A model generated the notes under the pieces. It did no database searches and was not told where the DNA came from. It saw only the letters and a list, made by a program, of their open reading frames with translations. The position numbers were made by a program, and so were the translations under genes. A stretch of DNA of 64,000 bases from Trileptium ribeirensis (taxonomy: Eukaryota > Nematoda > Enoplea > Enoplida > Thoracostomopsidae). Of the stretch, positions 1 to 11,672 are shown in pieces (position 1 is the first letter of the stretch; every line of letters starts with the position of its first letter). Location: assembly GCA_030248225.1 (NCBI GenBank), contig JASANE010000328.1, positions 25,742 through 89,741 on the forward strand. Direction: 5' to 3'.

Positions 1-1320
1 CTGAGTTTTGATAAAGCTTTGGTGAAAATTGGAAACAACTTTGGACCAGTCTCGTGCCTCGCGAAAAGTGTAAAATCGTACCCCCTGTGACTCTGGCAGT
101 TTGGATGATAATTTACCACTAAGATAAATTCCCCTGTCGAACAACATCGATTCGCTATTTCCCGAGGTAGGGGTTAGACTTGACCAAGCATGAGACAATC
201 TTACGAGATTGTAGGGGCGTCTTTATTTTTATGTGCTCATTAATTAAACAGAGATTACGGCAGCTGGCTAAAATGGAGGCCGGAGCATGCATAGGTCGCG
301 CCTCATCAGTCGAATTAACCAGTAATGTTTCTCGGCTCATAGCGGGATATGGTTGACGCCTAGGCAGCCCTGCCGAGCAACGCAAATTTAATGAAAATTT
401 CAGAGCAAGTTTGAGCACCCGATCCTTTAGTAGCCACAGGTTCTAGTTGTTCCCAAACGGTACACGCGATGGTGTCGCCCGTGCTGTAGAATTTTTAGTA
501 AAAACGTGACAACCTTAGCGTACATCTACAGGACAGAGCTGCAGTCGCTCGAACACCAAGTTGATTGATGAGCGCGACTTAAAATCAAGTGGGCTTAGAA
601 GTTATATATAAGCTTTGGAGATACGGGCTGTACCGCATTGACAAGTTTACGAGTTTTGACCGAGTGGGTAGTCGGGAAAGTCTACGACATCCTCTTGCTG
701 AGCAAGCGTCCACTGCTATCACTGTCGGTGTGCCATCGTTTCTGCCTCGGGCGATGCGACCGAGTGTAAAATTTTAGATTGATGGACACATTGGTCTTCA
801 CGCACGACATACGGTTAGGTTGACATAAGACTTATGTTGAACTGGCAATGACCCATCCTGACCAAAGTATTGTCTTGTCGCCTCGTGATCTATATCGTGA
901 TATTTCATACATGATCGGTTAGCCGTTCAAATAACCGTTGGCGAAGGTTAGCATATGTCTCGCTCTTACAGTGGGGCGATTGGAAAGTTGCGTTAGGGAC
1001 ATCACTCGAAATTGGTAGAGGCCAGAAGAAGCATCGATAATTAGGCCTTAATATACATGTAATTATCTGCAAAATATTTGCTTTAATGTTCATAGCCGCG
1101 CATTGATTTGTACCCTAATTACGCTGATGATTATTACCATACATTGATCCATATCGCATCCGACTTAATGCACCTAATTATACAATGATTTGTCCATTTT
1201 CGCGGCATAATGCATAACGTTTTAATACCTTGTGTTTCAATGAATCTACGTGTTGTGAACGATCTGGGCCGTATCCTCGGTTTCCGCTTTTGGTGTCCGC
1301 TCATCCTCCTTTGACTTTCT
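1..1320. other. no recognisable gene
   Basis: No credible coding region, RNA gene or clear repeat is visible here. Reading frames are short and overlap on both strands. It leads directly into repeat family A and may be a more diverged part of the same element, but I could not align it by eye with the sequence before the second family A copy near 50.4-51.7 kb. Confidence 0.5.
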
Positions 1321-1324
1321 AGCA

Positions 1325-2450
1325 CCCCCAGCACGGGAAAACTTTCTCCGGGAATTATCGAATAATGGTATCGCTGCGCGTTACATTAGGCGAAATTCGA
1401 AGCATGCCAGGTCTCGTCGATCGGCACATAGCTAAGCGAACAGTCGCTAAAAATGGGCGTCATGGGAATGGCTGTTACTTGGCCCGATACTTTACGGGAT
1501 CGCACTCGCTCATGCAGTCATTCCGCCCTTAAACGACTGAAATATTAATGATGTTGTAAATCTCCTGAATACATTCCGGAGAGGCTCGTTTATTGTTAAC
1601 CTGTATCCTTTTACATTTGTCGTAATACCATTGTGTAGCCTGCAATATATATAAGCTTGAATAAAAATATCGAAATTTAATAATGGTGTTTCACGTCATT
1701 TGTTCCAGAAGCGTTATATGTCTCCTCTGGTGTGTCCATGAGAATTGGCAAACCCTGCTCGCCAGGCCTTGTGGATGAGAAAATTCCAAGGCCTGACGAG
1801 CGCAGTTCGCTACCTATAATTATATGATGGTAATAAAGAGATTGCGAGAGGAATCCATAAAACCGGCGATGGAAATCACTCATGAAGATAGTACACGCGA
1901 AAATCAATACAAATTTATTAGCCAATTTATTAACCAAAGTAAATTAACTAAAGCGACAGATCACTGCTAACATGTTGCTGATCAGAGCATCCGACGTTAA
2001 ACTCCCAGGGACTGTAGGAACCCTGCGGGGCCACATAGGCTACGACAAAATGAAGTGGTCAGAATATAACAAATTGAGTGGAACTCAAACATATACAATG
2101 GCCTAAACATTCATTTAAACGTCGAATTCAACAACTTTCATGCGAGATTTGGATAGATAACATTGGCATGCCACTATGGCATGTGAACAGGTGTACGTGT
2201 CAGACTCGCTGGGGGAGCTCAGTAATCGTACCAATTACTAGACACGTGCGCAACCAGTCGGATGGGGTCCGAACACACATCGTAAATCACGCCTGCGACA
2301 TGCTAAGATTCGTTGGTCTGATCAAGAAAATTGTAAAAATTGCAATATTTATGGTCTATACTTAAGGTTACGATAATCGGAGTCGTATGGACATGGTGTT
2401 AGGAAGTTGCGCTATGCAGCTGCGTACTGTTCTTACACAATTACTACCGA
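1325..2450 (+). repeat. dispersed repeat family A, copy 1
   Basis: This stretch matches 51700-52620 in the same orientation. Shared blocks are visible at 1345-1530, 1990-2095 (for example the block CCACATAGGCTACRAA) and 2215-2440 (ACTAGACACGTGCGCAACCA, then GGAGTCGTATGG). The copies are clearly diverged, with indels. Short open frames span parts of it (2078-2365 here, 51721-51930 in copy 2), so it may be old coding sequence of a retroelement, but no domain is recognisable. I cannot see LTR-type TG...CA ends. Confidence 0.75.
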
Positions 2451-4060
2451 TCAATACGGATCCGTAAACGTCGAATCCTAGAAATTCGTCGAAATTTTGC
2501 TTATGGTATTTTCTCAAGTTAACAATCCTAAGTTATCCGGTTCTTCGGTTTCGACCAAAATTCTTAGCCTACTTTACCCACGAGGTGGGGCAAACCTTAG
2601 AATTTGGAGTTTATAAAATTCGTATCAGCCTTTCTCTGTAGAAATTTGTGAAGAGGCTGGATTTGACCTACATTTTCTATTGCTGAGGGCTGGTCACCGG
2701 CCCCTCAAAAAATTGATTCGTCGGGCCGAGACCCGACAGACCCGACATCGCATCTCGCGGCGTTGGTAAAACCTGCACAAAATTGTTGCCGTTTGCAACG
2801 AGGAATATGAACTCTGGTAAAGTTGATATTTCTATCGCGTCGGCCGCTTATCGGAGCTTTGAGTCTCTGATAGCATTGTGCTCCTTGATGTCAGGCTATA
2901 CAGAGAGAGAAACAGGAAACTGCTAGAATCCGAAATATAGTGTCATTATTTACAATTCCACGAAATTTTATCAAAATTTCTGGAACGAATTGTGCAGACA
3001 GGAAATTCGACTATCTACTGTTCGTATTGAAATTCCTGGTACAACTCCGTGAATGCATGAATATTATACAATATGTATGTCTCTATATATGTATAAGTAT
3101 GTAAATCGAGAACAAAACCTCTTAATCATGTTGCAACTCAAAACGACTGGCAACGGATAATATGTTTTTGTTCTATGTATACATCAAGAAAAGTATTTCT
3201 TTAAACCTCGGTCTGCCTATATTCATCGCCTAACTCCTAACCCAACTCAGGAATTCAAGTTAAATCATTCTAGTCGCGAGTATCTAGTTTTAGTTATACC
3301 CTAACTCTTGACCGAGGGGTTCAGAATGCCTTCGACCAGACAAGCGGCTCGTTTACCGGCTAACCATGACTATGGATTTGCTGGACAAACTAGAACGGGC
3401 AAGACGTCATGGAAGAGAAAGCACTGGCAGGGAGTTTTTACATGTTAGAAAATTCATCTTATCAACTTATCGGTCAGCCCTATTTAACGACAAATAATCT
3501 CCGAACTTGTCTTCTTTGACATCAGAAACGCGTGACTTCTCAACAGGGCCTCCCTGCCCAGACTTACATGCTAGGATCCCATTCGTTGAATCATCCATTG
3601 CTCGTTAGCCCATAAGCAAAATCATAATCAAAAAGCCAACATCGCCAAGAACAAAATAATGCAAAGCGACAGGTGAAAAAATGGTAGGTGTTTAAAACCG
3701 ACCGATTTCCGTGCTGGCGAAGTCAGACTGATCTGCTTAAACTTGTCGGGACGTTAGACCCCGACTGCATTTTCAGTTTCCGACCAATCGGAGACGATCT
3801 AATTGATACTGGAGTTGCGGTCTTTTCTGAAAATTATCAATAAACTTTTAGTTTAGGACGGCTACTGTAAACCCAGTACAAACGTTGTCAAGACGCAATA
3901 GGCGTGATTTATGCCGCCATTAAACTTGTGCTGGGACGCCCAGGCCATTAGATTTTTGACAATCCTTTCGGGGTCCCAAACCTAAGTCACCAAAATCGTC
4001 TCCTTAGATTTACCGCCGGTATAATCCTTAACCGGATGCCTCCCTAATCTCACTCAATGT
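2451..4060. other. unassigned, mixed composition
   Basis: No gene is recognised. One 40-codon frame starts with ATG at 3326 and stops at 3446-3448. It encodes a basic peptide and follows a leader-like stretch, so it could be the remains of a gag start, but nothing downstream supports this. Composition is nearer 43-45% GC than the surrounding AT-rich DNA, which suggests mobile-element origin. Confidence 0.35.
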
Positions 4061-4525
4061 TAGGATGTAATTAATCTCATTTTATGAGTTTTTACTTATT
4101 TAAACTCTATTTTTAATATTAATGTAATATTTGATTAATTAATATATTAATGTAATTTAACTATGTAAAGCATGGTAAGTGCTTTGCTTTATTCCTAACC
4201 CTCTTCAAACAGAAATATATATAACCCTATATTCCTGTATTAAATTATACTGCTTTATTATTTTTATATAAATAATTTCCTATAACTATCTTAAATTTAT
4301 AATTAAATTATTAAAGTTTGCTTAATTAATATATAAATATTAAATTAATATTAATTTTATACTAAATTATAAATACATCCGTTAGACGGTAGACACAATA
4401 CTTATTTTATATAAATTTAATATTAACTAACTTTATTTACTTAATAAATGTATATACATAATTAAATTTAATATTAAAATATATGTATTTATTCTTTATG
4501 GACTGATATATAAATATATACTTAT
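4061..4525. repeat. extremely AT-rich island
   Basis: About 460 bp composed almost wholly of A and T, with many TTAATATTAA-type self-complementary words (for example 4115-4150 and 4315-4345). It sits abruptly inside more balanced sequence. It has no coding content. It may be a low-complexity insertion, an element spacer, or decayed mitochondrial-like DNA; no mitochondrial gene motif was visible. Confidence 0.6.
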
Positions 4526-4528
4526 GTA

Positions 4529-4922
4529 TTGAGGACAGACGTCTGTGTAAACAAGGCGTCAAAAAGTAAACAAACACAGGGTAAAGGACACGAAACGGGG
4601 TTCCACTCCTTCAAATACACTCAGGGCACAAAACGGTCCTCAGATTCTGACTCGGCTCCTCCAACCGAGCATTTTGATACCCAACAAATCAAGTTTTATA
4701 CTGAAAAACGAAACTGGGCTCTTGGATAAAAGGTATATTTTTTGTGTCGGATTTAGCAAGGCGAACCCATCGAAAAATTCTCCCAATTTTCATTTGGTAC
4801 TCTACCCAAGGTGGGCACAGCGGGATCATCCGGGCCTGAAACATAAGCCTCTGGCCAAATATGATATTTATATAATTGTATATGTACTAATTATTAAAAT
4901 CACTAATAAAGATAAACCATAA
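4529..4922 (+). other. short open frames, basic Lys/Ser-rich peptide
   Basis: Two overlapping plus-strand frames (4529-4729 and 4674-4922) are open without a recognisable domain. The first is rich in Lys, Ser, Thr and Gln, a composition often found in nucleic-acid-binding ORF1/gag tails. That is only a compositional resemblance. There is no start context or splice site that decides the case. Confidence 0.2.
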
Positions 4923-5151
4923 TATTTATTCAATTTTCAGGCGTACTCCTAAATATTCTTTAATAAGTGCATGGATCATGACCGGATTTCCACAGGAATG
5001 GCTGGAAACGTTGTAAAATTCTGAATTAGAAAAGTTTGCCCCCACCGAAGATTTTTAAGCGGTTTTAGAGTTATGAGCCGAAACCGCAAGGACCCTCATG
5101 TCCGAGTATTCAGAATTGACAATGTAAAACTCATTTTATTTGATAAAGTTT

Positions 5152-5174
5152 TCCAGTGCATGTTGAACACTGGA
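5152..5174 (+). other. stem-loop H1 of family B
   Basis: A 7-bp perfect stem (TCCAGTG / CACTGGA) closes a 9-nt loop. In copy 2 (59603-59637) the same stem is extended and one pair is changed on both sides (T-A here, A-T there), so pairing is kept while sequence changes. Confidence 0.6.
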
Positions 5175-5265
5175 GAATTTAATATTTTGTGTTTAGTGCT
5201 AAAATTTATCGGACTTGTGCCTACTTGATGTTCTCTATGGTGATAACAGCCACAGATTTTTAGAG

Positions 5266-5283
5266 GTCCTCACTTGTGAGGAC
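5266..5283 (+). other. stem-loop H2 of family B
   Basis: GTCCTCAC and GTGAGGAC form an 8-bp perfect stem with a 2-nt gap. The equivalent in copy 2 is at 59719-59736 with a slightly larger loop. Confidence 0.6.
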
Positions 5284-6335
5284 GGCCGAGAAGAGTTCCC
5301 GTTACGACCAATCTTTCTACCTAACTGGGGTTAAGTTTTCCTAGTCCTATCGCGCGAGATCATGCCAGTTTCCTGCAATTGTGGGTTAATACAGGGAGTC
5401 GTACCGCACTGATAATTCGCGGGTCGGGAATGGCAAGGAGTCCTTAATCGCCTCCTCAAACTCGAACTACCAAACATACAATAAGCATAAAATATAAGAT
5501 ATCAGTGACACAAATTCGAAATCAACACAATGACAAACAACGTATGTACGGTATATGTATCAAAATGGCGGATCGGTACTAACAAGGTACGGAAAGTACC
5601 TTACCCAGCCCGATCTACCAACAGCAAACTTACGGCTTATACAAAAATGATCACCCCAATAGAATATTAATAAGCAGTAACATCAATGGTACAATCAAAT
5701 TACATACAGTTATGTGCCTTTATGGCTACTGCAAATAACATAGGTACACATATATCAACGCGTTCATGGTAATGCAATTATATACGAAAACAATGGCATA
5801 AATTAGGTATACAATAATCAATATGGTCATGGTAATCCTGCATAAATCATGTATGCAAATGGTGCCTTTATGGTCAGAACAAATAACATGGGACGATAAG
5901 CAACAACAATAATAATACGGTAATCATGCAACCATAGTACAATTATTGATACATATACACTTTGATCATGCTCACGATGGCGGTGTAGAGCGTGGTACTA
6001 GTAAATATGGATGTGTATAGCGAAGGTTTCATGCATAGCTTTTCATGGTCTGCGATGCATAAGGACTGTAAGTGAGGCGATGATGGGGTCTGGTGCAATC
6101 GGTTCCTTCATAAGGGGAAGCCGACACATGATCTAGATTTACGCAAGTAATACCATCGATTACGAAAGTTCTATACACATATACTGGTGCGGGGAAATGG
6201 CTTCAATTTCGTTCAGATCCATTGTCTCTGGGAATCTTTTTCGAGGACAGTTTGCGACCAAAACTCGTAAATGTTGTCTATTAGGCTATTGTCAGAATTA
6301 ATCTATCTCGTAACGGTCCAGTATAGATCTGTAAC

Positions 6336-7368
6336 ACCAGCAAAGCATCTAGACAGTTAATGTTTCTTTCAGCGACACTTTTATTCTAAACAAATTATTT
6401 CAAAGTTTGAAAAATATCTAAAAATATTTCTGCATTTCGAGTGAAACATACGCTTAGAGTGCTCGGTTCATGAATACTTTCGACTAAAAACCATTTTATA
6501 ACAAGCAGCTAACAAACTATTAGCTACTGATTTTAGCAAACCTGAAAACAATTAGGTGGTAAGAAACCCATTAATTCAAACGTTGCATACGATACTGTAC
6601 GTTTGCGTAAAATATACGATGCTTTTTGTGAACGTAGATCAGTATAGGCTTTAGTTCTGTTTTCAACTCTGAGGCATTCCTAATAAACAATTAAGAAAAA
6701 TTGCGGGAGAAAAGTCCATGGGCTCATATGAGCTCCATGCAGCAACGAAAATCAATAAATCCCATCCAACTCCGACTTCAGGTTGCACCCATTTTGTTTG
6801 AATATAATTTTATCCTGGGGTTCCTCAATGGGGGGGCGGACGACATCTGAGCGGCCCTCATCAAGCATACTGAAGGTAAATTTTACTGCATGGTACTTTT
6901 TACAGTATAATATGGTTCTGCGTTAATAACTATTTTAGCAACAGGTGGAGAAATTACTCGTCTGTGAACTCGAAAATATCGTACAAAAATAAAGTCACCA
7001 TTTGAATTTTTTAGAAAAAAGAAGTGCAGACCAAACGGCGTGGCTTAGTCACGACAGCTTGACCACCCTACCGTTGGTTTGGAATTTCTTATAGAAATAT
7101 TACATTAATATATTATAACGTAGTTGCTATTATTATACGATTATGAGATTGTTACTATATTGCTCCAGGAGATAAAAAAGTACAAAAAATTACGTTTAAA
7201 ATTGAGCTGCTACTTTAGTATAAAACGCAGATATAAATTAGATCTAATCACCATTAAACTGAGTTAATAATATGCATTATGGATTTGGAACGACTTGTTT
7301 GCGATCGAAAAAATTTTGTAGATACGTAACTAGTGAAATACGCTTGGGACCTGAGCTGGAAACCTCAC
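6336..7368. other. no recognisable gene
   Basis: AT-rich sequence without credible coding frames or repeats that I could place. A short G-run (about 6829-6840) is the only compositional feature. Confidence 0.5.
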
Positions 7369-7527
7369 TTTGAATCCGACTTTGTTTACATAACTCTTAT
7401 AGCAGTTAGTCGCGCAATTTAATTTGTTTCCAACCAGTGTTTGGGTAACATCATTTTTGTATACTTTGTATACCAACGGATTTATCAAAGGCAAGGATAG
7501 CCAATAATAGTATTTTGCATCAACCAT
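7369..7527 (-). CDS. candidate exon, unknown protein
   Basis: A minus-strand open frame of about 53 codons, Tyr- and Asn-rich and with two cysteines (NCATNCYKSY), ends at AAA followed by GTGAGG, an acceptable splice donor. Its 5' side abuts a truncated MITE (family C, from about 7545), so the acceptor is not visible and the exon may be cut by the insertion. It lies 0.6 kb downstream, in transcription direction, of the better-supported exon at 8085-8336 and could belong to the same gene. No family is recognised. Confidence 0.3.
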
Positions 7528-7544
7528 ATATTTTTGCGGTTTTC

Positions 7545-7690
7545 ATCTTATAATGTACCCAACGTTTGGAACCTGCGTACCCCACCGTGCAGGCCGATAA
7601 CAGGGTGTCTTACACACCAGCATGTTTTTTTATAAATTTTTTCAAAAATAGCTAGTTAGGCCTATTGCCACTTCTCACTATTGACACCCT
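7545..7690 (+). mobile_element. MITE family C, truncated copy
   Basis: This matches the left part of the full copy at 56605-57114 in the same orientation: TTATAATGTACCCAACGTTTGGAACC, then GGGTGTCTTACACACC, then the A/T tract and TAGCTAGTTA. The right half and the extreme left end are missing or too diverged to see. Confidence 0.65.
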
Positions 7691-8084
7691 ATGCGAATAG
7701 TTAAGCCTAGGCTTACAATTAAACATCAATTTTTTGTCCTATGGTGCCTATCTCAAGTTTTCCGGCTACTGTAGGGGAAAATTAAACATGGTCCTCTAAT
7801 TGTGCATTTTACTACGTTTAGCTACTATACCCAAAGCAACGGTGCGCTGCCGATGTATCAAATCAATACCCATTCGTTAGTGAATCATATCTTGTTACGG
7901 TTAATGTATGGCTGCTTTTACTATATAGCTTGGCGTCACAATCTCGTATACTGTCGTTGTTTTTGTAATTTTATTTTATTTTTCAAAAATATTTCCATTA
8001 ATTAAAGTCTAACTTTCACACTGGTTGAGCATGGCGTTTCGACAGACCCAGGCGTCTCTGTATTCTTGGTGGCTGTTAACTTAC

Positions 8085-8336
8085 CTTTAATGATTGCAGT
8101 GCGTCCATCAAACTTTGGAATATATCTAAATACAGCCAATCGTTCTCGGCAAAAAATGCCCTGTTTTTTCGAAGGAACCTTCTGGCCTTGCGTGAATTTG
8201 GATCAACTGAACGATTGAAAAGACGATCTCTGGACACATCCTCGTCGATAACTGTATTGAAATCATTCGTTACGGTGTACAGTGACGCCAAACCAGCTTT
8301 TATTTGCGGTATAGCTGCGTTACGACTTCCAATATA
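8085..8336 (-). CDS. candidate internal exon, unknown protein
   Basis: A minus-strand frame of exactly 84 codons (252 bp, phase 0 at both ends) lies between a good acceptor (pyrimidine-rich ...TGTTTCAG before TATATTGG) and a consensus donor (TTAAAG followed by GTAAGT). The peptide is charged, with an Arg/Lys-rich centre (RKARRFLRKNR) and a hydrophobic, acidic end (LYLDIFQSLMDALQSLK). I recognise no family. The open length, phase and splice signals make it one of the most credible host exons here. The exon at 10709-10945 is the likely upstream neighbour, since it is also phase 0. The connection is inferred; no transcript evidence is available. Confidence 0.5.
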
Positions 8337-8345
8337 CTGAAACAT

Positions 8346-10095
8346 TTAAGAATGACAATAAACTATACTATAGAAAGCAACACATAGAGACAGGTACCTA
8401 TGCCATTGATGTAGATGGGGTAGAGTAACACCAATATAAATCGGATCCCTCCAAACCGTATTTACCTCCTTCTGCAGGCTCCGCATCCACCTTCTCCTCC
8501 ACTCCCTCACTCCCACTCATACAGTCACGAAAGGCGCGCGAGATATTTTCGCAAAAATTAGCAAAATTAGAGTAAACAATCGGCAAAAGCGTTTAGGGGG
8601 GTTGGAAGATCTATGACTTGAAGACGTCCCCTGCTGATCATTTGCCTTTCTGGGCAGACGGACCTTCGTAAGATATGACCTAAACATATGTTTAATGTTG
8701 ACCCCTATGAATAATGAGTATTTGTTACTGACTGATGTGTATTGTGAATGATTGAGTTTCAATTATCCGTTTTTCATATTTGTGTTTGGAGTTTAACTTT
8801 CCAAACAAGTATAAAATTCAGTTGATTTGCTGCTAGAAAAAGAATAAATATCAGCTGAACACGGCTTTGCTCTAGAATATAAAACGTTCAGGTCAAAACC
8901 CTATTTAACTTAATCTTTCAATATCTTATAGTTATTTTGCATATGGTGTAATATTTGGCAAACACGCTGCGACATTAGGCATGGAACGAAGGTATTATTT
9001 TTGCAAGAGTCGCACGCGAACCGCTGAGGTATGTAGCTGTTTCTCTCTTCTCTCTTCTTTAAGGAACCTCACAAACCAAGCGAATCACATTACACAAAAT
9101 GCTCAGACAAACATAATGCTTCGCGATTTTCGTTGTCCTGTTTTAAAGCACTGGGCATTAAGCATACATAAAGCCACCGTAATCAAATTGAGAACAAATT
9201 AAGCATAGTAAATGTGGCAGGTAGTTACGAATATAAACGTTAGTTTGCACACTCGTTATCCTTCAAGATGGATAAATAGCAGCGATACAACAAAAGTGAC
9301 ATATATAACCAGACTCATAACTACCCACCTAGTACAGGGGGCGTTGGCCAACTAAAATACTGATAACGGCGTAACGAGACTATCCAAATTTGCCCCTACG
9401 TCGATCTACTTTTAACATCATTAAACCGGATTATCCGGCGGTCGAATATTGTGCAGAATAGATGATTTTTCTGCGCTGAAGAAAAGTTACACAAAATGTA
9501 AATAGATCTGCGCAGAAAAAGTTTTAAACTCTTACGACTACAATAAACAACGCGAATGAAACCAAGTTCAATGGTAGGTCTGTCAAATTATTCTATGAAA
9601 CGGGGTATGCCATTATCATACATTTAATCAGCCTTATATTCTTCTGGTTTAGAGCAACTAATGGGTGGGTGCTGGCACAAGTTGCGCACACCAGAATACA
9701 TATAGTAAAACACTTTGAATATAATATTCTTTCATTGTGACTTGTGTAAAAAAGCCTTAAGTAGACATGATTTCAACACTTGAATTCAGTTTTTTGTATT
9801 GTAAAATGATGAAAGGACAAATGTGTGAAGTGGCTTTATAGGAGTATCATTGTACGAATTGAGATGAACTTGCACAGCAAATTTAGTCAACTCGTGACGT
9901 CGATAAGTATTGACAATAGTTGGTACTGATAGTAAGTTTTATTCAAACCTTATATATCATTAACGGTTGGAGTTAAAATATTATTCACTCAGTAATTAAC
10001 CAATGCCAGGATTTGTTCTAATGTGAAATGAGAAATCATATTTTTCAAGCAAATTCTTTTATATCTTTAGGAATAAACATAATATCAATAAAGAT
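8346..10095. other. no recognisable gene
   Basis: AT-rich intron-like or intergenic sequence. A short minus-strand frame at about 8470-8590 ends near a GTAAAT donor-like word, but its acceptor is unclear, so I do not call it an exon. Confidence 0.45.
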
Positions 10096-10160
10096 GCATA
10101 TAATTGATTATATATATATATAATATATATAATTTAATATATAATTGATTGAACTATTTC
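10096..10160. repeat. AT dinucleotide-rich palindromic tract
   Basis: Alternating TA repeats (about 10110-10130) flanked by the words ATAATTGATT on both sides give a small self-complementary tract. It marks the left end of the tandem array that follows. Confidence 0.6.
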
Positions 10161-10164
10161 CTGC

Positions 10165-10708
10165 TATAATTGCGTTCAATATTGCTGATTTTTCCAAACC
10201 ATTACAAGTTATCGAGATCTGGCTCCCATTTGGTCAAGCGTTCGTTTTATTACACGCTATAAATAATTCAAAACGGTCAGCCTAAACATCGTACTGCTCA
10301 ATATCTTATAATATTTTTGAATGTTTCGAACCATTATTAAAGATCAACATCAGGCGCAGAATTGTTCAATCCTTCGTTTTCTATTGATTTGAAAAATATA
10401 TAATTCAAAACCGGTCAGAACAAAAATTATACTGCTCAATAACTTACAATATCTTAGTTTTTTCAAATGATTGCAGAAGAAATGGTACGCTCTTGCTGAA
10501 ACGTTCTCGGATACATTAAAAATAATTTATTCGCAACACAACAGTACAAATTATCCTGCTCAATCACTTGCAATATCTTTAAATTTTTCAAAACATTGCA
10601 AAAGATAAAGATATACGACGCACTCTTGTTCAAACATTCGCTGCATTTTACGTTAAAAATAATTCATTCCTAGCAGGTCAGTCCTAATTATACTGCTCAA
10701 TAACTTAC
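10165..10708 (-). repeat. degenerate tandem copies of an exon 3' part and donor
   Basis: About four imperfect units of roughly 125-140 bp precede the intact exon copy at 10709-10945. Anchor words TGCTCAATA/CACTT recur at about 10291, 10430, 10556 and 10693. Each is followed by T-rich sequence, a TTGCA/ATTGC word and, except in the oldest units, a CTTGTTCAAACGTTCG-like block. Read on the minus strand, each unit carries the end of the exon (…CTTTTGCAATCGTTTGAAAAA…) and its GTAAGT or a decayed donor. The units contain stops and indels, so they look like dead duplicated exon ends rather than usable alternative exons. Confidence 0.65.
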
Positions 10709-10945
10709 TACATCTTTGTATTTTTCAAACGATTGCAAAAGATCAATATCTGGCGAGCTCTTGTTCAAACGTTCGCTCTCGGTTATGTTGAAAAATATTT
10801 CAGAACAACTGTACGCCCCAACGTTATCCAATAGTGCGTTTAAATTTTCGGTTGCTGTTACAATGTCGTATCGAAGTTCAATCATCGTTCTATTGTGGTC
10901 TGGCACATAACGAAAGCGCATTTCATTTGCATTCTTGACTCTGTT
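10709..10945 (-). CDS. candidate internal exon, unknown protein
   Basis: A minus-strand frame of exactly 79 codons (237 bp, phase 0 to phase 0) starts after an acceptor ...ATTTTATAG and ends at GTA followed by a consensus GTAAGT donor. The peptide includes MRFRYVPDHNRTMIELRY, a single cysteine (AYSCSEIFFNI) with two possible N-glycosylation sites, and an acidic end. No domain is recognised. Its 3' half has been tandemly duplicated downstream (10165-10708), which is unusual. It is probably spliced to the exon at 8085-8336, since the phases are compatible and the strand is the same. Confidence 0.5.
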
Positions 10946-11169
10946 CTATAAAATATGCAAAATTCTTGAAAAATAAGTTGATATATAAAGTACTGTAACG
11001 ATGTCTATCTCTGCCTGCAGCTACACACTATAGGGAGTCTAGTTGTTTAGCAATGATGGAATTCAGTGCCGAAAGAACCACCCCATCTTCCTATGAAGGT
11101 TTCCAGCACAAGTGTACTCGCCTCATTTCTGACAAAAAATAGAACTTTTACATATTTTCTATTACGGGC

Positions 11170-11290
11170 GTCTCGGACACTGTTGTCTATACTACTCTCT
11201 TGGGGGCCTGGAAACCTCCGCTTGAACTGTTCTATTGTGGAATTACGAAACCGCTGTTCATACTATTATATTGGGGGACCGTCTCTTCGT
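11170..11290 (+). repeat. short direct repeat pair with GGGGGCC/GGGGGACC core
   Basis: Two similar blocks, about 11176-11212 and 11249-11283, share CACTGTTGTCTATACTACT-like sequence followed by a TTGGGGG core, spaced about 73 bp. An open plus-strand frame (11066-11332) crosses both but has no recognised domain and is probably incidental. Confidence 0.4.
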
Positions 11291-11589
11291 GACGTTGACA
11301 CGGTCGATTTGCATGTTCGGGGAGTTATGTGAGTGTAGCGAAATGAAGAATTTGATGTTTGTAATGATATTGTTTACCTGTACGTTATGATAGCTGATTT
11401 GTGATTTGCTGTTTTATTGCGTATAATTTGAGAAGTCGAGGTGACGGATTTTAATCTTTGCAGATAACATTCTTAGACGATGCTTTGTGTACTTGACGTT
11501 GGTATTTATCTTATATTTTGTTATTGATTCACTCTCTTTGTGGCTTTGTTATGTTTTAACGGTCCTGTAATAGTTAAAATTTGTTGTTT

Positions 11590-11672
11590 ATCCTAGGGGA
11601 ATTCTCCAGACCTAAATTATCTAGGCCTTGTGGTATTATAATTATCCTAGCGGTATTCTCCAGACTCTGGTA
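11590..11672 (+). repeat. direct repeat pair (ATCCTAG...TTCTCCAGAC)
   Basis: The words ATCCTAGGGGAATTCTCCAG and ATCCTAGCGGTATTCTCCAG occur about 56 bp apart, a small local duplication. Nothing else is recognised in 11340-12960. Confidence 0.5.

Larger units (their letters stand above)
5150..6335 (+). repeat. dispersed repeat family B, copy 1
   Basis: This matches 59600-61210 in the same orientation. Shared landmarks in order are: a CCAGTG...CACTGG stem-loop (5152-5174); a GTCCTCAC...GTGAGGAC stem-loop (5266-5283); the word GAGTCGTACCG (about 5397); a long array-like stretch with recurring GCCTTTATGG (5717, 5861) at multiples of about 70 bp; and an end block around AATTAATCTAYC (about 6298-6330). 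No coding sequence is evident. Conserved hairpins followed by a degenerate minisatellite suggest a structured non-coding element or the non-coding end of a larger transposon. Confidence 0.75.

Noticed and set aside
2078..2365. 95-codon frame in repeat A copy 1
   Set aside because: The frame is not maintained in copy 2 and no domain is recognised, so it is not listed as a gene.
3326..3448. Start of a gag gene
   Set aside because: Only 40 codons remain before a stop and no capsid motif follows.
4061..4525. Mitochondrial control region insertion
   Set aside because: Composition fits, but no mitochondrial gene or tRNA motif could be recognised.
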